Part shown: positions 1-13,432 of the stretch, in pieces
Position numbering within the stretch: the stretch's first letter is position 1
Layout: each line of letters opens with the position of its first letter
Source of the DNA: Chaetoderma sp. LZ-2023a
Lineage: Eukaryota; Mollusca; Caudofoveata; Chaetodermatida; Chaetodermatidae
Direction of reading: 5' to 3'
Assembly: GCA_034401795.1 (NCBI GenBank)
Contig: CM067371.1
Coordinates: forward strand, 81,920,073-81,984,072
DNA: 64,000 nt
Position numbers and translations under genes: made by a program
The notes under the pieces: generated by a model
Seen by the model: the letters and a program-made list of their open reading frames with translations, nothing else
Databases searched by the model: none
What the model was told of the DNA's origin: nothing

Positions 1-476
1 GACTTTAAGGGATATGAAAGCTGCACGAAGCGTAACACAGAGAAGAATACAGCATGGAAAATACTAGTACAGACAACCATGGTTAACACAGATGAAATAA
101 TGCCGCACAGATACCCAACTTCAGGGTAAAGTATAACAGGAAAAATAAAGATTGCCCAAAATACTGCAGCAAAACAACTCAGGACATCGCACAGAGCTAA
201 ACTTGCAATAGCTACAAATGTAGGAGATTTGTATTTTCTTGAGCGTATTACATATATCATTATTATTAGATTGGCCGGAATTCCAATAATATGTGGAACA
301 CATGGGATTAGCTTAGTGGTGATCCATGATAAAGAACCATAAATGTTTATATAATCGGCAAAGATGTTGTATTGCTGAAGGATGCTGTGATTGAATACGC
401 TGATATTAGGCACTAACCTCTCTATCCTAAAGTTATCAGGCATATTTGCCGGCAAACTTACGACATCAGTCTCCAT
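1..476 (-). CDS. Class A (rhodopsin-like) GPCR, N-terminal part, cut by the window edge
   Basis: Reading the minus strand from the ATG at 474-476 gives 158 uninterrupted codons to the window edge, with an in-frame stop about 85 bases upstream of that ATG. The product has an N-terminus of about 60 residues with an N-x-S site (NIS). TM1 follows (IIGIPANLIIMIYVI, with the conserved Asn of TM1), then TM2 (ASLALCDVLSC, with the LxxxD motif), then TM3 starting at a Cys (YLCGIISSVLT) that should pair with loop 2. TM3 ends SVLRFVQLSYPLK, so the usual D/E-R-Y triplet reads L-R-F. Divergent invertebrate peptide or orphan receptors often have such loops, but the ligand cannot be inferred. TM4-TM7 lie outside the window. 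Seen: the open frame and motifs. Inferred: membrane receptor function. Confidence 0.8.
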   Translation of the reverse strand, partial: METDVVSLPANMPDNFRIERLVPNISVFNHSILQQYNIFADYINIYGSLSWITTKLIPCVPHIIGIPANLIIMIYVIRSRKYKSPTFVAIASLALCDVLSCFAAVFWAIFIFPVILYPEVGYLCGIISSVLTMVVCTSIFHAVFFSVLRFVQLSYPLK

Positions 477-1001
477 ATTTTCAGATAGATTTTGCAATGT
501 TTTCACTCCAGGAGATTGCGCCAGGCAACTGTGCAGTAATAATCTTTTTTCCCAGAAATGTTAGGCAAATTATTTCACGAAGTAGACACTGTAAAATTTA
601 TACGGTTGAACATTTGAACATCCACAAGTAAACAGCTTTATAACCGCTGCCTTATTGTGTGCCAATATGTAAGAAATAAAGAGACTTTATGGAGAACCCT
701 CAAAGCCGATATTAATTTTCATTAGAATGTCATTTGGGTAACATACATATTAGTTCTATGTGGCACGTGTTCTCTCTGTCACCTTCACTAAAGCATTGCA
801 TTGAGAACCACAGACTAGGTTGTCTCTATACACAAGGTTGGTTTAATCATTCAGAGAAACATCAAGCTCATTGTTAACGCATGCCTATCTGTCATAATCG
901 TCTAGAAAAACACACTCTGCTCCGCTGTGATTCCTAAAACAATAATTGTGTTTTCTATAAATATTTGTCTCGTTTATTAGCGAGACACACATCGTCAGAT
1001 T
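477..1001. other. Non-coding upstream flank of the partial GPCR
   Basis: No supported gene. This is the 5' side of the minus-strand receptor at 1-476. Short open frames here lack any recognisable domain. Confidence 0.5.
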
Positions 1002-1440
1002 TAACCCCTCTTTTGCCAATAGCGCCCGCAAGCGCTCGTAATGCTACGTATGTCAATTACCGTTTTAATGGTCAGGATTTTTCATGGAAATTCTAATTTT
1101 CTGATGCCCAAGAGAAGACGATTTTTGTAAACTTTTTTGGAATATATAAAAATAACATTCTGTTTTCCTGCAAATGAATATATTCCACAACAATTAGAAA
1201 ATTTGTTTTGGCTGGCTTAAAAAAAGATTTATGGACCGATTTGTGCTAACCCCTGCACAATTGCAGGCCAAGAGAAGACTATTTTTGAAAAGTTACCACT
1301 GGAATGACTGGCTCTGATCCAGAGCCAGTCATTCCAGTGGTAATCTCTCAAAAATAGTCTGCTTTGGCCTGAGAATATATTTCCCACGGGATTACTGCCG
1401 ATGCCGTTTTGGCCGGCTTGTTGTCGTTTAGATGGTTAGG
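1002..1440. mobile_element. MITE family 2 copy
   Basis: One end reads TTTAACCCCTCTTTTGCCAA, a variant of the family-2 terminus. At 1293-1343 there is a near-perfect palindrome (TTACCACTGGAATGACTGGC and its complement), with outer arms GGCCAAGAGAAGACTATTTT extending the palindrome to about 1267-1369. The far end is worn and carries only GCCGGCTTG-like family sequence. No coding capacity. Confidence 0.6.
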
Positions 1441-3975
<2,535 letters not shown>

Positions 3976-4067
3976 AGCATTATTTTTTTTAGATATAATA
4001 ATAAAACATTTAACTATTACGTTGCGTTTTATTCCAATTTTTGGGCGAAATAAATTAAAATTGAGAA

Positions 4068-4526
4068 TTAACCCCTACTGTGCCGACAGTGCCTCAACAT
4101 CCTAAAAAGGCTACTTACACCAATTAACCCTTTAACTGTAAACATATTTCCGAGGAAAGTTAAATTTGCCTGCTTTGGATGTCCATAATTTGCGGGCAAA
4201 GAGAACGGTTTTAAAAATATATATTTATTAATATTTACCAATGGAATTTACTACAATATCTTTCGATTTTTCGGTAAATCGATATTTCGATATAACCACT
4301 GCTGGGGGTAATTGTCAAGAAAATTCAAATATTTCCTTAGTTAATGCCAATTTGCAGGCCAAGAGAAGAGTATATTTTTAATTTACAACTGGAATGACTA
4401 GCTCTGTTATTTTCAAATATACTCTTCTCTTGCAAATTGATATTACTCTAGCCCATTGCATGTCACATGTTCCGTTTTCCGCCAACTAGTCAAAGATAAA
4501 TGGTTAAATTGACACAAGAAGGATTA
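4068..4526. mobile_element. MITE family 2 copy
   Basis: Ends are TTAACCCCTACTGTG on the left and TTGACACAAGAAGGATTA on the right, imperfect inverted copies of each other. The interior carries the family hairpin (GGCCAAGAGAAGAGTATATTT with its complement near 4420-4440) around ACTGGAATGACTAGCTC. About 460 bp, non-coding. Confidence 0.65.
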
Positions 4527-4903
4527 AGCACATGTCGGCTCGAGAGCTTCAAGAGATAGGCAGTTGATCGAGCGTCAAGGTCAAGCGACAAGTATTGCAA
4601 TAACTACTAAAATTCTGGCATGGAGGAACCACAATTTATTCATCAGCTCAAGCTTCCATGGCGAGAATTAAATGCATCACATTCAAATTCATCCTGACTA
4701 ATGCTCACACAAATGCAATAATAGAGCGATTAACATTTAGATATAGAGAAATCGTATTGGCGCTTTCTGTTGGTGTTGTTTGATAACCAATCTCAACCCT
4801 AGATTCATATACCTAGGTTGCGATATATCTATTGAGAATTCTGAGTACATTAAATGAAAATAAGCACTCATATCACAGCAATTTGGTTGATATACATCCA
4901 ATT

Positions 4904-5270
4904 GACCTTTCCTGTTTTAGCTATGCCCTTCCCATCTCTAGCTAAGCTCCAGTCACACCTCGCTCGTATTGGGATCGATCGATCTCTGAACTCTCTGACT
5001 ATCAATTTCCAGAAAACTATACGCGTAAGTTGTTGACTATTTTGGAACCTATGGCAGCAACAGCGCCCAGTCCAATCATTTCAAAATATTCAACAGCATG
5101 TTTATTAAATAGCAAAGTACAATTGGTATAACGTGCGGACTATTAAGCATTAAGCGTTGAAGACGGACGAAATCGTGCCATTCATGCTGTAATTGATTAT
5201 GACTGCACCCTACACGTTGCGTAGGGAATTATAACGTGCTATGATGGATGGATAAACCGGAAAGGTCCAT
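4904..5270. mobile_element. MITE family 1 copy
   Basis: Left end GACCTTTCCTGTTTTAGCTA, right end AAACCGGAAAGGTCCAT. The interior contains TCTAGCTAAGCTCCA, the GATCGATCGATC box, part of the central hairpin (GGCAGCAACAGCGCCCAGTC) and TTTATTAAATAG. One hairpin arm is shortened. Non-coding. Confidence 0.7.
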
Positions 5271-5806
5271 TCTGGTAATGGAGATGTCTTAACCTTATGC
5301 GCAAACCAATGATGTTGATCTTTTCCATGTCCAACGCCATCATTTCACCAGTCCGACCACACGCACAAGCACGCACGGACGCGCACACGCACGCACACAC
5401 TCTCAATCTACTCTGTGGTCATTAATTATAAGGTAGCATTAGCAATGACTACACAAATGATTGTCACAATTTGGCCACATTGTCCTTGAATATCGATAAC
5501 TTACAAGGAATGGCATAGGCTCAAACAATTACCAGCGATAATGGAGTCACAGGAGCAACCAGCTACACATGCGACATTGTTCACAGACATAGTAACGTTA
5601 AGAGAATATCAGCAATTGGCACATGCACACAGAAAGATAGCGTTATATAATGCAGCACGCGGTTACAATGTAATTATTGGTGGATAAAATATTAAAACAG
5701 ATTACCTAGTACCAAAATATTAGTGTCTCTCAGTCAACTCATACTTAGCATTAGATGTAATTGGCCTTTGTAAAAAAACCATGTTGCACAGATTTGCACG
5801 AAACCA

Positions 5807-5965
5807 CACACACGCACACACACACACATACGCACGCACGCACGCACACCGCACACACGCACGTACACACGCACGCACGCACAAACACACACACTGAGGT
5901 CACGCAGAACACACGCACGCACGCACGCACGCACGCACGAACGTACGCACGCACGCACGCACGAA

Positions 5966-6037
<72 letters not shown>

Positions 6038-6048
6038 CGTACGTACAT
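5807..6048. repeat. (CA)n/(ACGC)n simple-sequence block
   Basis: Starts as CACACACGCA repeats and becomes long ACGC tetranucleotide arrays, particularly 5980-6040. Overlapping open frames on both strands (Ala-Arg-Thr-His or Val-Arg-Ala-Cys strings) are products of the period and are not genes. Confidence 0.95.
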
Positions 6049-6199
6049 ACATAACTCAAGATACTCCTAATATGCATGTCACTTCCGTCTTTGATTATGA
6101 CAATTTTGAGAAGAATCTGTCCAATTCATAAATAGAATGTCTATGTAATACTTGAGACAGATAAGATGGTACACACAAGAAGTTAAAAGAATCCAGTCT

Positions 6200-6475
6200 A
6201 CCGATTAAACATATGACGCCATAAATAGCTGCGTCAACATGTAAGCTGATGTCATAATCAATTACGTTATGAATGACGAAATCCGTCTTAAACACTTACT
6301 AGTCCGTCAAGTTGTATGACGTGTATGTCTTTACTATGTAATAACCATTGTGCCAAATATTTTGAAACTAATTTTACCTGACGCTGTTGCTGCCATAGAC
6401 GTTAAAGCGTTACCTTCACAGTTTTCTGGAAATTGGGATTCATGGTGCTTCGGGGTTTGATCGGTCACAACACGG
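6200..6475. mobile_element. MITE family 1, worn copy
   Basis: Recognisable family segments in order: a CATATGACGCCATAA box, AGTCCGTCAAGTTGTATGAC, the hairpin arm ATATTTTGAAACTAATTTTA, GCTGTTGCTGCCATAGACG and TTTTCTGGAAATTG. The termini are eroded. Confidence 0.5.
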
Positions 6476-6973
6476 ATTCAGTCATTGTGCATATACCATA
6501 GGTAACCCTGGTTCTAAGACCTGGTATGATTAGTTCTTTCTAGGTAGTGCGCATAAAGAAGCACCGATCTGGTGCATAAAACGCACAGTTCTCATCCTGT
6601 CATATTGTAAAATCAACTAATGTATACCTACCGGGTGTGCGCCATCCCACGATACTATAACATGAATAACCAGGCAGATATGAATGAATTTTTAAATAAT
6701 TAGTATGCATTATATTTCAACTCCAATATGGGATTTACCCAACAGATTTGTCTAATAAACTATTTCATATGGTTACCATTATTACAAACAGCAAAAATAT
6801 AAACAAGGAATAACCAGTCATTTACGCAAACTTGCATACATTTCTGGAATATATCTCCATTATGTGCCTACACCAAGATAGGATGTGGCTGCATCCGTAC
6901 ATTTATTATTACTGGAAGGAGTCTATTTCTCTAAAATATGTGCTCTTTATAATGAGGCTTAAAGTGTATTTGT

Positions 6974-7216
6974 GTCCCGCACCTCAGTAAATTGTGAATG
7001 TGTATTTGTACCGCGCACCTCAGTAAATTGTGAATGTGTATTTGAACCGCGCACCTCAGTAAATTGTGAATGTGTATGTGTACCGCGCACCTCAGTAAAT
7101 TGTGAATGTGTATTTGTACTGCGCACCTCAGTAAATTGTGAATGTGTATTTGTACCGCGCACGTCAGTAAATTGTGAATGTGTATTTGTACCGCGCACCT
7201 CAGTAAATTGTGAATG
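6974..7216. repeat. 36-bp minisatellite, about seven units
   Basis: About seven head-to-tail copies of a 36-bp unit containing CCTCAGTAAATTGTGAATG and TGTATTTGTACCGCGCA, with scattered single-base changes. Because 36 is a multiple of three and the unit has no stop in several frames, open frames run through it on both strands (12-residue units such as RTSVNCECVFVP on plus). No start context, splice signal or domain suggests it is a gene. Units abut directly with no spacers, so it is not a CRISPR array. Confidence 0.9.
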
Positions 7217-7751
7217 GTTTTCTCCACACAGATTTACTTAATTCTAACAGAAACAGGCATATGTATTCAATGTGATTTAATGTTTACCGATATATATATA
7301 TATATATGAATTTATATATATATATATATCAAAACCTCATATATCTATTTCTGGTCAGTGCTTATACCCCAAAAGAAAACCATTAATTGCCTTCTGTTGC
7401 TACATACATATAGCTCCTAAAGCAGAAACACATAATTGTAGCTAAATAAATTGCAACTACTATTACTTAATTCCCTTTAGCATAATTAGTAAGTTCCTGG
7501 CTTTAGCTACAAATTAGCATTGGCTTTGGCTTGTACCCAACCCAAAATAAATACCACAATTTGCCATGGCTACCAACTCTGAAATCATAACAATTAAATC
7601 AAGAACAAAGCATGCGTGTGCATTTTGGGTTGGAATTAGTCATCATCTGTGGCGCTCTGCACACATATCATTTAAATACTGTCCGCGGAAATTAGGGTAG
7701 TCGTACTGTGTTCAGCGAAAATTAAATCTTGAGTCAATTTTCAGAGAGGAG

Positions 7752-8251
7752 NNNNNNNNNNNNNNNNNNNNNNNNNNNNNNNNNNNNNNNNNNNNNNNNN
7801 NNNNNNNNNNNNNNNNNNNNNNNNNNNNNNNNNNNNNNNNNNNNNNNNNNNNNNNNNNNNNNNNNNNNNNNNNNNNNNNNNNNNNNNNNNNNNNNNNNNN
7901 NNNNNNNNNNNNNNNNNNNNNNNNNNNNNNNNNNNNNNNNNNNNNNNNNNNNNNNNNNNNNNNNNNNNNNNNNNNNNNNNNNNNNNNNNNNNNNNNNNNN
8001 NNNNNNNNNNNNNNNNNNNNNNNNNNNNNNNNNNNNNNNNNNNNNNNNNNNNNNNNNNNNNNNNNNNNNNNNNNNNNNNNNNNNNNNNNNNNNNNNNNNN
8101 NNNNNNNNNNNNNNNNNNNNNNNNNNNNNNNNNNNNNNNNNNNNNNNNNNNNNNNNNNNNNNNNNNNNNNNNNNNNNNNNNNNNNNNNNNNNNNNNNNNN
8201 NNNNNNNNNNNNNNNNNNNNNNNNNNNNNNNNNNNNNNNNNNNNNNNNNNN
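7752..8251. other. Assembly gap of 500 N
   Basis: Exactly 500 unknown bases, a conventional scaffold gap of unknown true length. Open frames across it are meaningless. Confidence 0.99.
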
Positions 8252-8264
8252 ATATATTCTTCAG

Positions 8265-8446
8265 CATCTTGATTAAATAGTAAAAACATACAAGTCGTAC
8301 AACAATGCGTGGTACATCACCAATTATGCGTTTGTGACGTACGTATCTATGTCATTCATGACGTCATTGATTATGCCGTCATCGTACACGTCACCTAGTT
8401 AAATATTACACCATGTGATGGATAGATAAACTGGAAAGTTCCATTG
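8265..8446. mobile_element. MITE family 1, right half next to a gap
   Basis: Starts near the gap with TTGATTAAATAGTAAAAAC, continues with ATTCATGACGTCATTGATTA and CGTACACGTCAC, and ends at AAACTGGAAAGTTCCATT. The hairpin half is missing, probably inside the gap. Confidence 0.65.
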
Positions 8447-9238
8447 GATTACAACCTCACTATCGTCACACCAAAAACCTTTGCAAATTTTCTGGGACAT
8501 GTCCTATTCACCGACAACACTGTCTAGACCGATAGAGAATGCATACATTTTCTCACCAGGTGCAAATGTACCTATTGATGGTAAAATAAGGACACACACG
8601 CGAGTGTGCAGGTGCACCTGTTGCTAGCCGAAAGATTACTCGCACGCACACACCCCCGCACACGCCTACCATGTAGTCATAATAAACGTAGCATCCGTTA
8701 TTATTCTGATAGAACTCTGTAATTGTTTAGGCAAGACATTCAATGTTGATTATCAAAGATGCATGGGTTGGTGGAAAGAATAGTAGTCTACTCCAGGAAA
8801 GTATGCTTTGTTGCCTAATTGATTAACATAACTACTAAAGTATGGTTCAAAGGTACTTAAAAGGCGAGGCGGGAATTTGAGTGTATTATATGTTAGAGCA
8901 CGCTCGGGGAACAGGTTACAGCCTTCCTATAAAGACAGTCTGTCTTCAGCACTAAGAGCCGTCTGATTCCACAAGACAGGCATGCAATATGAAAGTAGCT
9001 GTGCTTGAGTGGCCGCGTGTAATCATTTACAGCGTGAACGTTTTGGAAGGATTTACTGTTTTGAAGCCACGTGTAGCAAGCGTACGTTGTCAGCGATATA
9101 CTCTGTTTTCAGATTATTAGCTCCACTACTCTGCTTGGACTTCATGTAGAATCCAATCCCCGATATTCCCACTAGTATCGTCGACAATACTGGTAGCGTG
9201 AGTATCGTTGATTATTGCACAGTATAAAATATACGGCC
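8447..9238. promoter_or_regulatory. Upstream region of the aminergic-type GPCR
   Basis: About 800 bp before the receptor ATG, with no gene. A TATAAA sits at 8930-8935 (CCTATAAAGACAG) and a pyrimidine-AG acceptor-like CTGTTTTCAG near 9112, so a spliced 5' leader is possible. Neither is proven. The last bases before the ATG (GGCC) give a good initiation context. Confidence 0.25.
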
Positions 9239-10495
9239 ATGGGTGTAAGTGAGAATAGTACTCGCGATGCATCTTTCCTACTCGGGAGCGTTTCGAACAA
9301 CGAGTCAAGCTCATTATTCAAAGTGGAACAGGCGAACAGAAGCTCCACCGAAAATGTAGATATTGATGTACTGGTTCGTTACCTTGGAGCATGCGGTGTT
9401 CTCTTTTTCAGTTTTCTGACAGTTTGTGGCAACGTGTCCGTCATAGTTTGTGTGACCAGGTATTCTCGCCTAAGCGCTACCAGCTACAGTGTATATGTTA
9501 TATCTCTGGCATGCGCTGACTGTCTGGTAGGCGCTATTGCTATGCCTATCATGGGTATCTATACATATAATGGCTACTGGCCTTTCGGAAATATTTTCTG
9601 TACAGCGTGGATTATACTAGACTTCTTGTGCTGTACAACATCCTTGCTACATCTGAATGCAATTGCTTTTGATAGACAACGAGCTGTGACAGAACCGCTC
9701 AAATATCGCTCAATTTTCACCAAAGGTCGGGCAAGGAAGGTTTCAGCCGGTATGTGGGTGCTCAGCTGTCTTCTCTGGACTCCGGGTATTCTTGCCATGC
9801 GGATCTTAGAACAGGTAGAGGGTACCCTGAATCCAAGTGATTGTTATTTTATGCCTAATAAATATTACAGAACTGTCATGATGCTATTCATATATGTAGC
9901 TATTGTGTTCATGTCAGTGGAATGCGTTAAACTCGTCATCTGCCTACGTCAGAGGGACAAGAAGCAGATTGGCGAAAGGGAATCTGTCTCCAAAACAAAT
10001 ACTCGCAGTCAGGGAAATGTTAACGAGGCTGGAACAAAGTTAACATTCCACGATCGTAGTGATTTGCCAGATATGCAGGTTGTGGACAAAGGCAGAACTA
10101 TAGAGCATAAGCCAGCATATATTCACCAAGAAATGGGCAATAAATATGATGTTCAGCCAGAGGACTGTAAAGTACAATGCGCAAACAATGGTCACAGGGC
10201 TGTAGTAGATGGTGAGGCACATAAGGTTACGTCGCAGAATAGGCGGGTTATTCGCACCCTCGGAATCATCATTGCTGTATTCCTAGTCTGTTGGATACCA
10301 TGGTGCCTGGCCTGGTCTATAGAGGGATTTTGCAATATCTGTATTCCAAGCAAAGCCTTTGAGATATCTTATTGGCTTGGATATGGCAATTCCTGTATTA
10401 ATCCATATCTCTATTTTCTATTTAATGTAGACTTTCGCTTTGCATTCTTCAAAATCTTTTGCAACCGATGTGGAAAGATGGTGGAATTCAAATAA
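9239..10495 (+). CDS. Aminergic-type class A GPCR (muscarinic/histamine-H3-like), single exon, 418 aa
   Basis: Complete receptor in one open frame. I take the ATG at 9239 (GGCCATGG, strong context); the frame opens slightly upstream but only with a TTG codon. Motifs: N-x-S/T sites at Asn6, Asn21 and Asn33; CGNV with the TM1 Asn65; LACAD with Asp94; Cys121 and Cys202 for the loop disulfide; Asp128 in TM3 (WIILDFL), the amine-binding Asp of biogenic amine receptors; DRQ at 145-147 in place of DRY; CWIPW with Trp352 and Pro354; WLGY with Trp379 and Tyr382, also typical of aminergic receptors; NPYLY at 388-392. The third intracellular loop is about 100 residues and the tail is short. The TM3-TM4 text (SLLHLNAIAFDRQRAVTEPL) is closest in style to muscarinic and histamine H3/H4 receptors. 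Inferred: plasma-membrane, G-protein-coupled receptor for a small amine. The exact ligand is unknown. Confidence 0.92.
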   Translation: MGVSENSTRDASFLLGSVSNNESSSLFKVEQANRSSTENVDIDVLVRYLGACGVLFFSFLTVCGNVSVIVCVTRYSRLSATSYSVYVISLACADCLVGAIAMPIMGIYTYNGYWPFGNIFCTAWIILDFLCCTTSLLHLNAIAFDRQRAVTEPLKYRSIFTKGRARKVSAGMWVLSCLLWTPGILAMRILEQVEGTLNPSDCYFMPNKYYRTVMMLFIYVAIVFMSVECVKLVICLRQRDKKQIGERESVSKTNTRSQGNVNEAGTKLTFHDRSDLPDMQVVDKGRTIEHKPAYIHQEMGNKYDVQPEDCKVQCANNGHRAVVDGEAHKVTSQNRRVIRTLGIIIAVFLVCWIPWCLAWSIEGFCNICIPSKAFEISYWLGYGNSCINPYLYFLFNVDFRFAFFKIFCNRCGKMVEFK

Positions 10496-11002
10496 TCAAA
10501 CATTCACCAACCGTTATTGGAATCACGCGATGTGTACTTGTATCTGATAACACGTATTAGACGGCCAGCCATATCTCTCTCATGTACGTCTTGTTAGTTG
10601 GGAATTTGGGTCATGACTAGTTGTGTAAATTAATCATTGGTGACTGCTATAGTTTTAATCTATACTATTAATTACCAATTTCATTGCTCCAATGTTCGCT
10701 AGATGAGAGTATAATGCGACTAGAAAGGAGGCTAGCTCATATAGCCTTAATTACAAAGAACGGCTGCAAAAATGGTCCACCAAACGAAATACTTATCGCT
10801 TTAGCGTCCATCTGCAACACCTACATTTATGGAACACATCGACCGTCTAGTCTACTCTCAAAAGCTGCAAGCAACCTAAAAATGAGAACCTCTTTATTAA
10901 TGAATCCAAAACAGAGTTAACCCACATATAGCTATCGACGATGTGTGATGAATGGAATGATTCGATATGCCAATCAAATATCTGAAGTCATAATCAATGG
11001 AC
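10496..11002. other. 3' flank of the GPCR gene
   Basis: Non-coding. I see no clear AATAAA close after the stop codon. A short open frame at 10684-10920 has no recognisable domain. Confidence 0.4.
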
Positions 11003-11376
11003 CACTCCAAGTTTATCCGTCGATCATCTGGCATCATATGACGTCATAATTAACTAAGAGGCGTGTATGATGACGTTATAATCATGACGCCATGAATGTT
11101 TCGAAATAGTTCGTCATTAACGCTTAATAGTCCGACACATTGTACGAATTGTATGTATTTACTATTTAATAAACATTCTGTCGAATATTTTGAAACTAAT
11201 TTGACTAGGCACATAGTCAAATTAGTTTAAAAATAGTCAACAGTTTGCTTGTATAGTTTTCTGGAAATTGATAGTCATGGAGGTCAGAGATCGATCGATC
11301 CCAGCACGGACATGGTGTGGGTGGAGCTTAGATTGAGATGGGCGGGGCATAGCTAAAGGTGGAAAGGCCATTCCCT
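11003..11376. mobile_element. MITE family 1 copy, opposite orientation
   Basis: Starts ATGGACCACTCCAAGTTTAT, then CATATGACGTCATAATTAAC and further TGACG boxes, AATAGTCCGACACATTGTAC, a shortened hairpin (GAATATTTTGAAACTAATTT), the GATCGATCGATC box, and ends AAAGGTGGAAAGGCCATT. Confidence 0.7.
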
Positions 11377-11444
11377 CACATATAGCTGACATATATGCAA
11401 AGATGACGTAATTCCGTCACGAAATTCGAAATGCTCGTCAAGGA

Positions 11445-11585
11445 AGTGTCTAAATATGTCTAAAATTTAGTAAACATTCTGTTGAATATTTCAAGACTAA
11501 TTAGACTGGACACTATTGCTGCCATATAATGCCATAGGCAACAACAGTCCATCGTTAAATTAGTTTCAAAACTAACAGCTAGTAA
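11445..11585. mobile_element. MITE family 1 hairpin fragment
   Basis: Contains TCTGTTGAATATTTCAAGAC, GGACACTATTGCTGCC and the opposite arm AAATTAGTTTCAAAACTAAC. Outer parts are not recognisable. Confidence 0.55.
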
Positions 11586-12019
11586 CGGGTTCATCGAGGG
11601 TATGGTGCTTCTAAACAAGATCCGTATCTTATATAACTTACTCCCTGAGCAATGGAGATGATAAATAAGAGGCTCCATTTAACAGATACTCAATCGGCTT
11701 GATTATCGAACACACACGCGCTCCAAGGCCGTGGTGTGTTCAGGGATATCGGTACGTCATGATTCACATACTTTAATGACTACAATATCGGCGAAGAAAT
11801 TCAGAAAGACTGTGCGATCCGAAACCTTCAGGTGCCTTGTCTGAAACTGGACTACCTCAGTTAGTCGCAATGCCACTCAAGGATACAAGACTTGGATTCC
11901 AGTGAGCGGTAAGAGAAACATCGGACAAACCTACACCTTGCCTCATTATTTATTGCCGTGATACTGTATGACAGCATAGCAAAATATATCTAAAGCTGAC
12001 AGCAGGATGGAATGGATAA

Positions 12020-12235
12020 CTCCACTTGTTGTTATGCTCCGCCCATGTCTGGTCAAGCTCCGTCCATGCCTTCGGCGTGCTTGGATCGATTTATATACTT
12101 TGAATCCTGATTTCCAAGAATGCCACTTTCATGATAACTATAAGGCTAACCTGTTGATTATTTCAAAACAAATTTGACTGGGTGCTTTTGCAGCAGGCTC
12201 AGTCAAATTAGTTTCAGAATAATCTACAAATCTTT
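12020..12235. mobile_element. MITE family 1 fragment
   Basis: CAAGCTCCGTCCATGCC, then a worn middle, then the hairpin arms ACAAATTTGACTGGGTGC and GTCAAATTAGTTTCAG. Truncated on the right. Confidence 0.5.
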
Positions 12236-12365
12236 ATTAACTACGGATACAGGACCTCAGATTCGGGAACCACCAACACCCTCCGTGGTTCATCGACTGT
12301 CTACTCAAAGAACGTCACGTACATCTAGATTTATTATTGATGGATCCAATCTGTCACTCAAGTAT

Positions 12366-12745
12366 TGACGTCATAATCAACTGCGGTTTATATATGTTGA
12401 TGTCGCAATTATAATTAACACACAATACTCCATCATGAACCTGAAATAGTCCGTCAGTTGTAAGAATTGTATGTCTTTACTATTTAATAAACATGTTGTT
12501 GAATAGGTTGAAACTAATGTGATTGGCTAGTGTTGCTGCAATACGCAGCAACAGCACCCAGTCAAATTAGTTTCAAAATATTCAACAACTTACCTGTAAA
12601 GTTACCTTGCACATGGGATTGTGGGAAGTCAGTGTTCCAAGTAGGCCTACATAAATCTATCCCAACACGCGCAAATGATGGGCGGTACATAGCTAGAAGT
12701 ATGTGGGACATAGCTAAAAGTGGGTGGGGCATACCTAAAATGTGA
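12366..12745. mobile_element. MITE family 1 copy
   Basis: TTGACGTCATAATCAACTGC, AATAGTCCGTCAGTTGTAAG, a hairpin around GTGTTGCTGCAATACGCAGC with the far arm CCAGTCAAATTAGTTTC, then GATGGGCGGTACATAGCTAG. The right terminus is modified. Confidence 0.6.
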
Positions 12746-13269
12746 TTGATCTATAAATGGAACCAAGATTAAATGTTATTTTTATGCATTAATTACCTTT
12801 GCAACATCTATATTCCCTCCAGCTTCCACGCATCGTGGAATTGTTTATAATCATCACCGCCGCCTTATTGTATTGTTCGCTATTGCATTTTTAAAGGCGT
12901 GTTAGAAATTGTTGATTTTTGTGATAGCTTTAGATACTCATAGCATAATATTCGCCATTTTCGTTTTTTTAATATTTAAAATTATATTTGTTATTCAAAT
13001 AGTGTTGTTGCTAAAGACAATCACTCACTTTCAGAGTGAAACCGGGTCGGACTTGAATCAGTGCGACAAGTGCATTTGCATAGAGACTCCAAATTTCTAG
13101 AGCGCCAAATATTGATACAAACAATTTTTGCCTCAACTGTATAACTTACATATAGTGTATAGTGTTGTAAACTATCGGCGAATAGATCGACCAAGCAGAG
13201 AAATTCAGTCAAGCTTGTATGCAGATTCAGCCTCTCTTAAATTTGTATATGACTTAAATCTGATCAAAA

Positions 13270-13432
13270 TGATAGGAAGGAAAATAAGGATGCTGCTTAT
13301 CTCTTTGTATCCAGTCATGAGATAGCGTGGTATCACCATCAAAGAGCGTTTACTCTCCAAAATGTTACCAGAGACCAGTTTGACTTTGGTTATGACAACT
13401 TGGTACTTGGCAGCTCAGAGGGCCCGCAGGTA
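13270..13432 (+). other. Possible exon or coding remnant of unknown gene
   Basis: On the plus strand about 50 codons stay open from about 13277, with a protein-like composition (DAAYLFVSSHEIAWYHH, then FDFGYDNLVLGSSEGPQ), ending exactly at CCGCAG|GTAAGA, a good 5' splice site. I do not recognise the family and find no partner exon nearby, so it could be a lone exon, an exon of a gene outside this window, or a transposon relic. Confidence 0.25.

Noticed and set aside
5761-6077. Long open frames on both strands in the ACGC region (also 47767-48027, 22902-23204, 51637-51855)
   Set aside because: They are produced by the 4-bp repeat in every frame; composition is purely periodic.
6974-7216. CRISPR-like array of regularly repeated units
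   Set aside because: Units abut without unique spacers and the genome is eukaryotic. It is a minisatellite.
7729-8289. Long open frames across the N gap (also 48331-49114)
   Set aside because: Unknown bases read as X; no real sequence supports them.
9574-9798. Minus-strand frames inside the GPCR gene (also 10040-10222)
   Set aside because: Shadows of the receptor coding sequence on the opposite strand.
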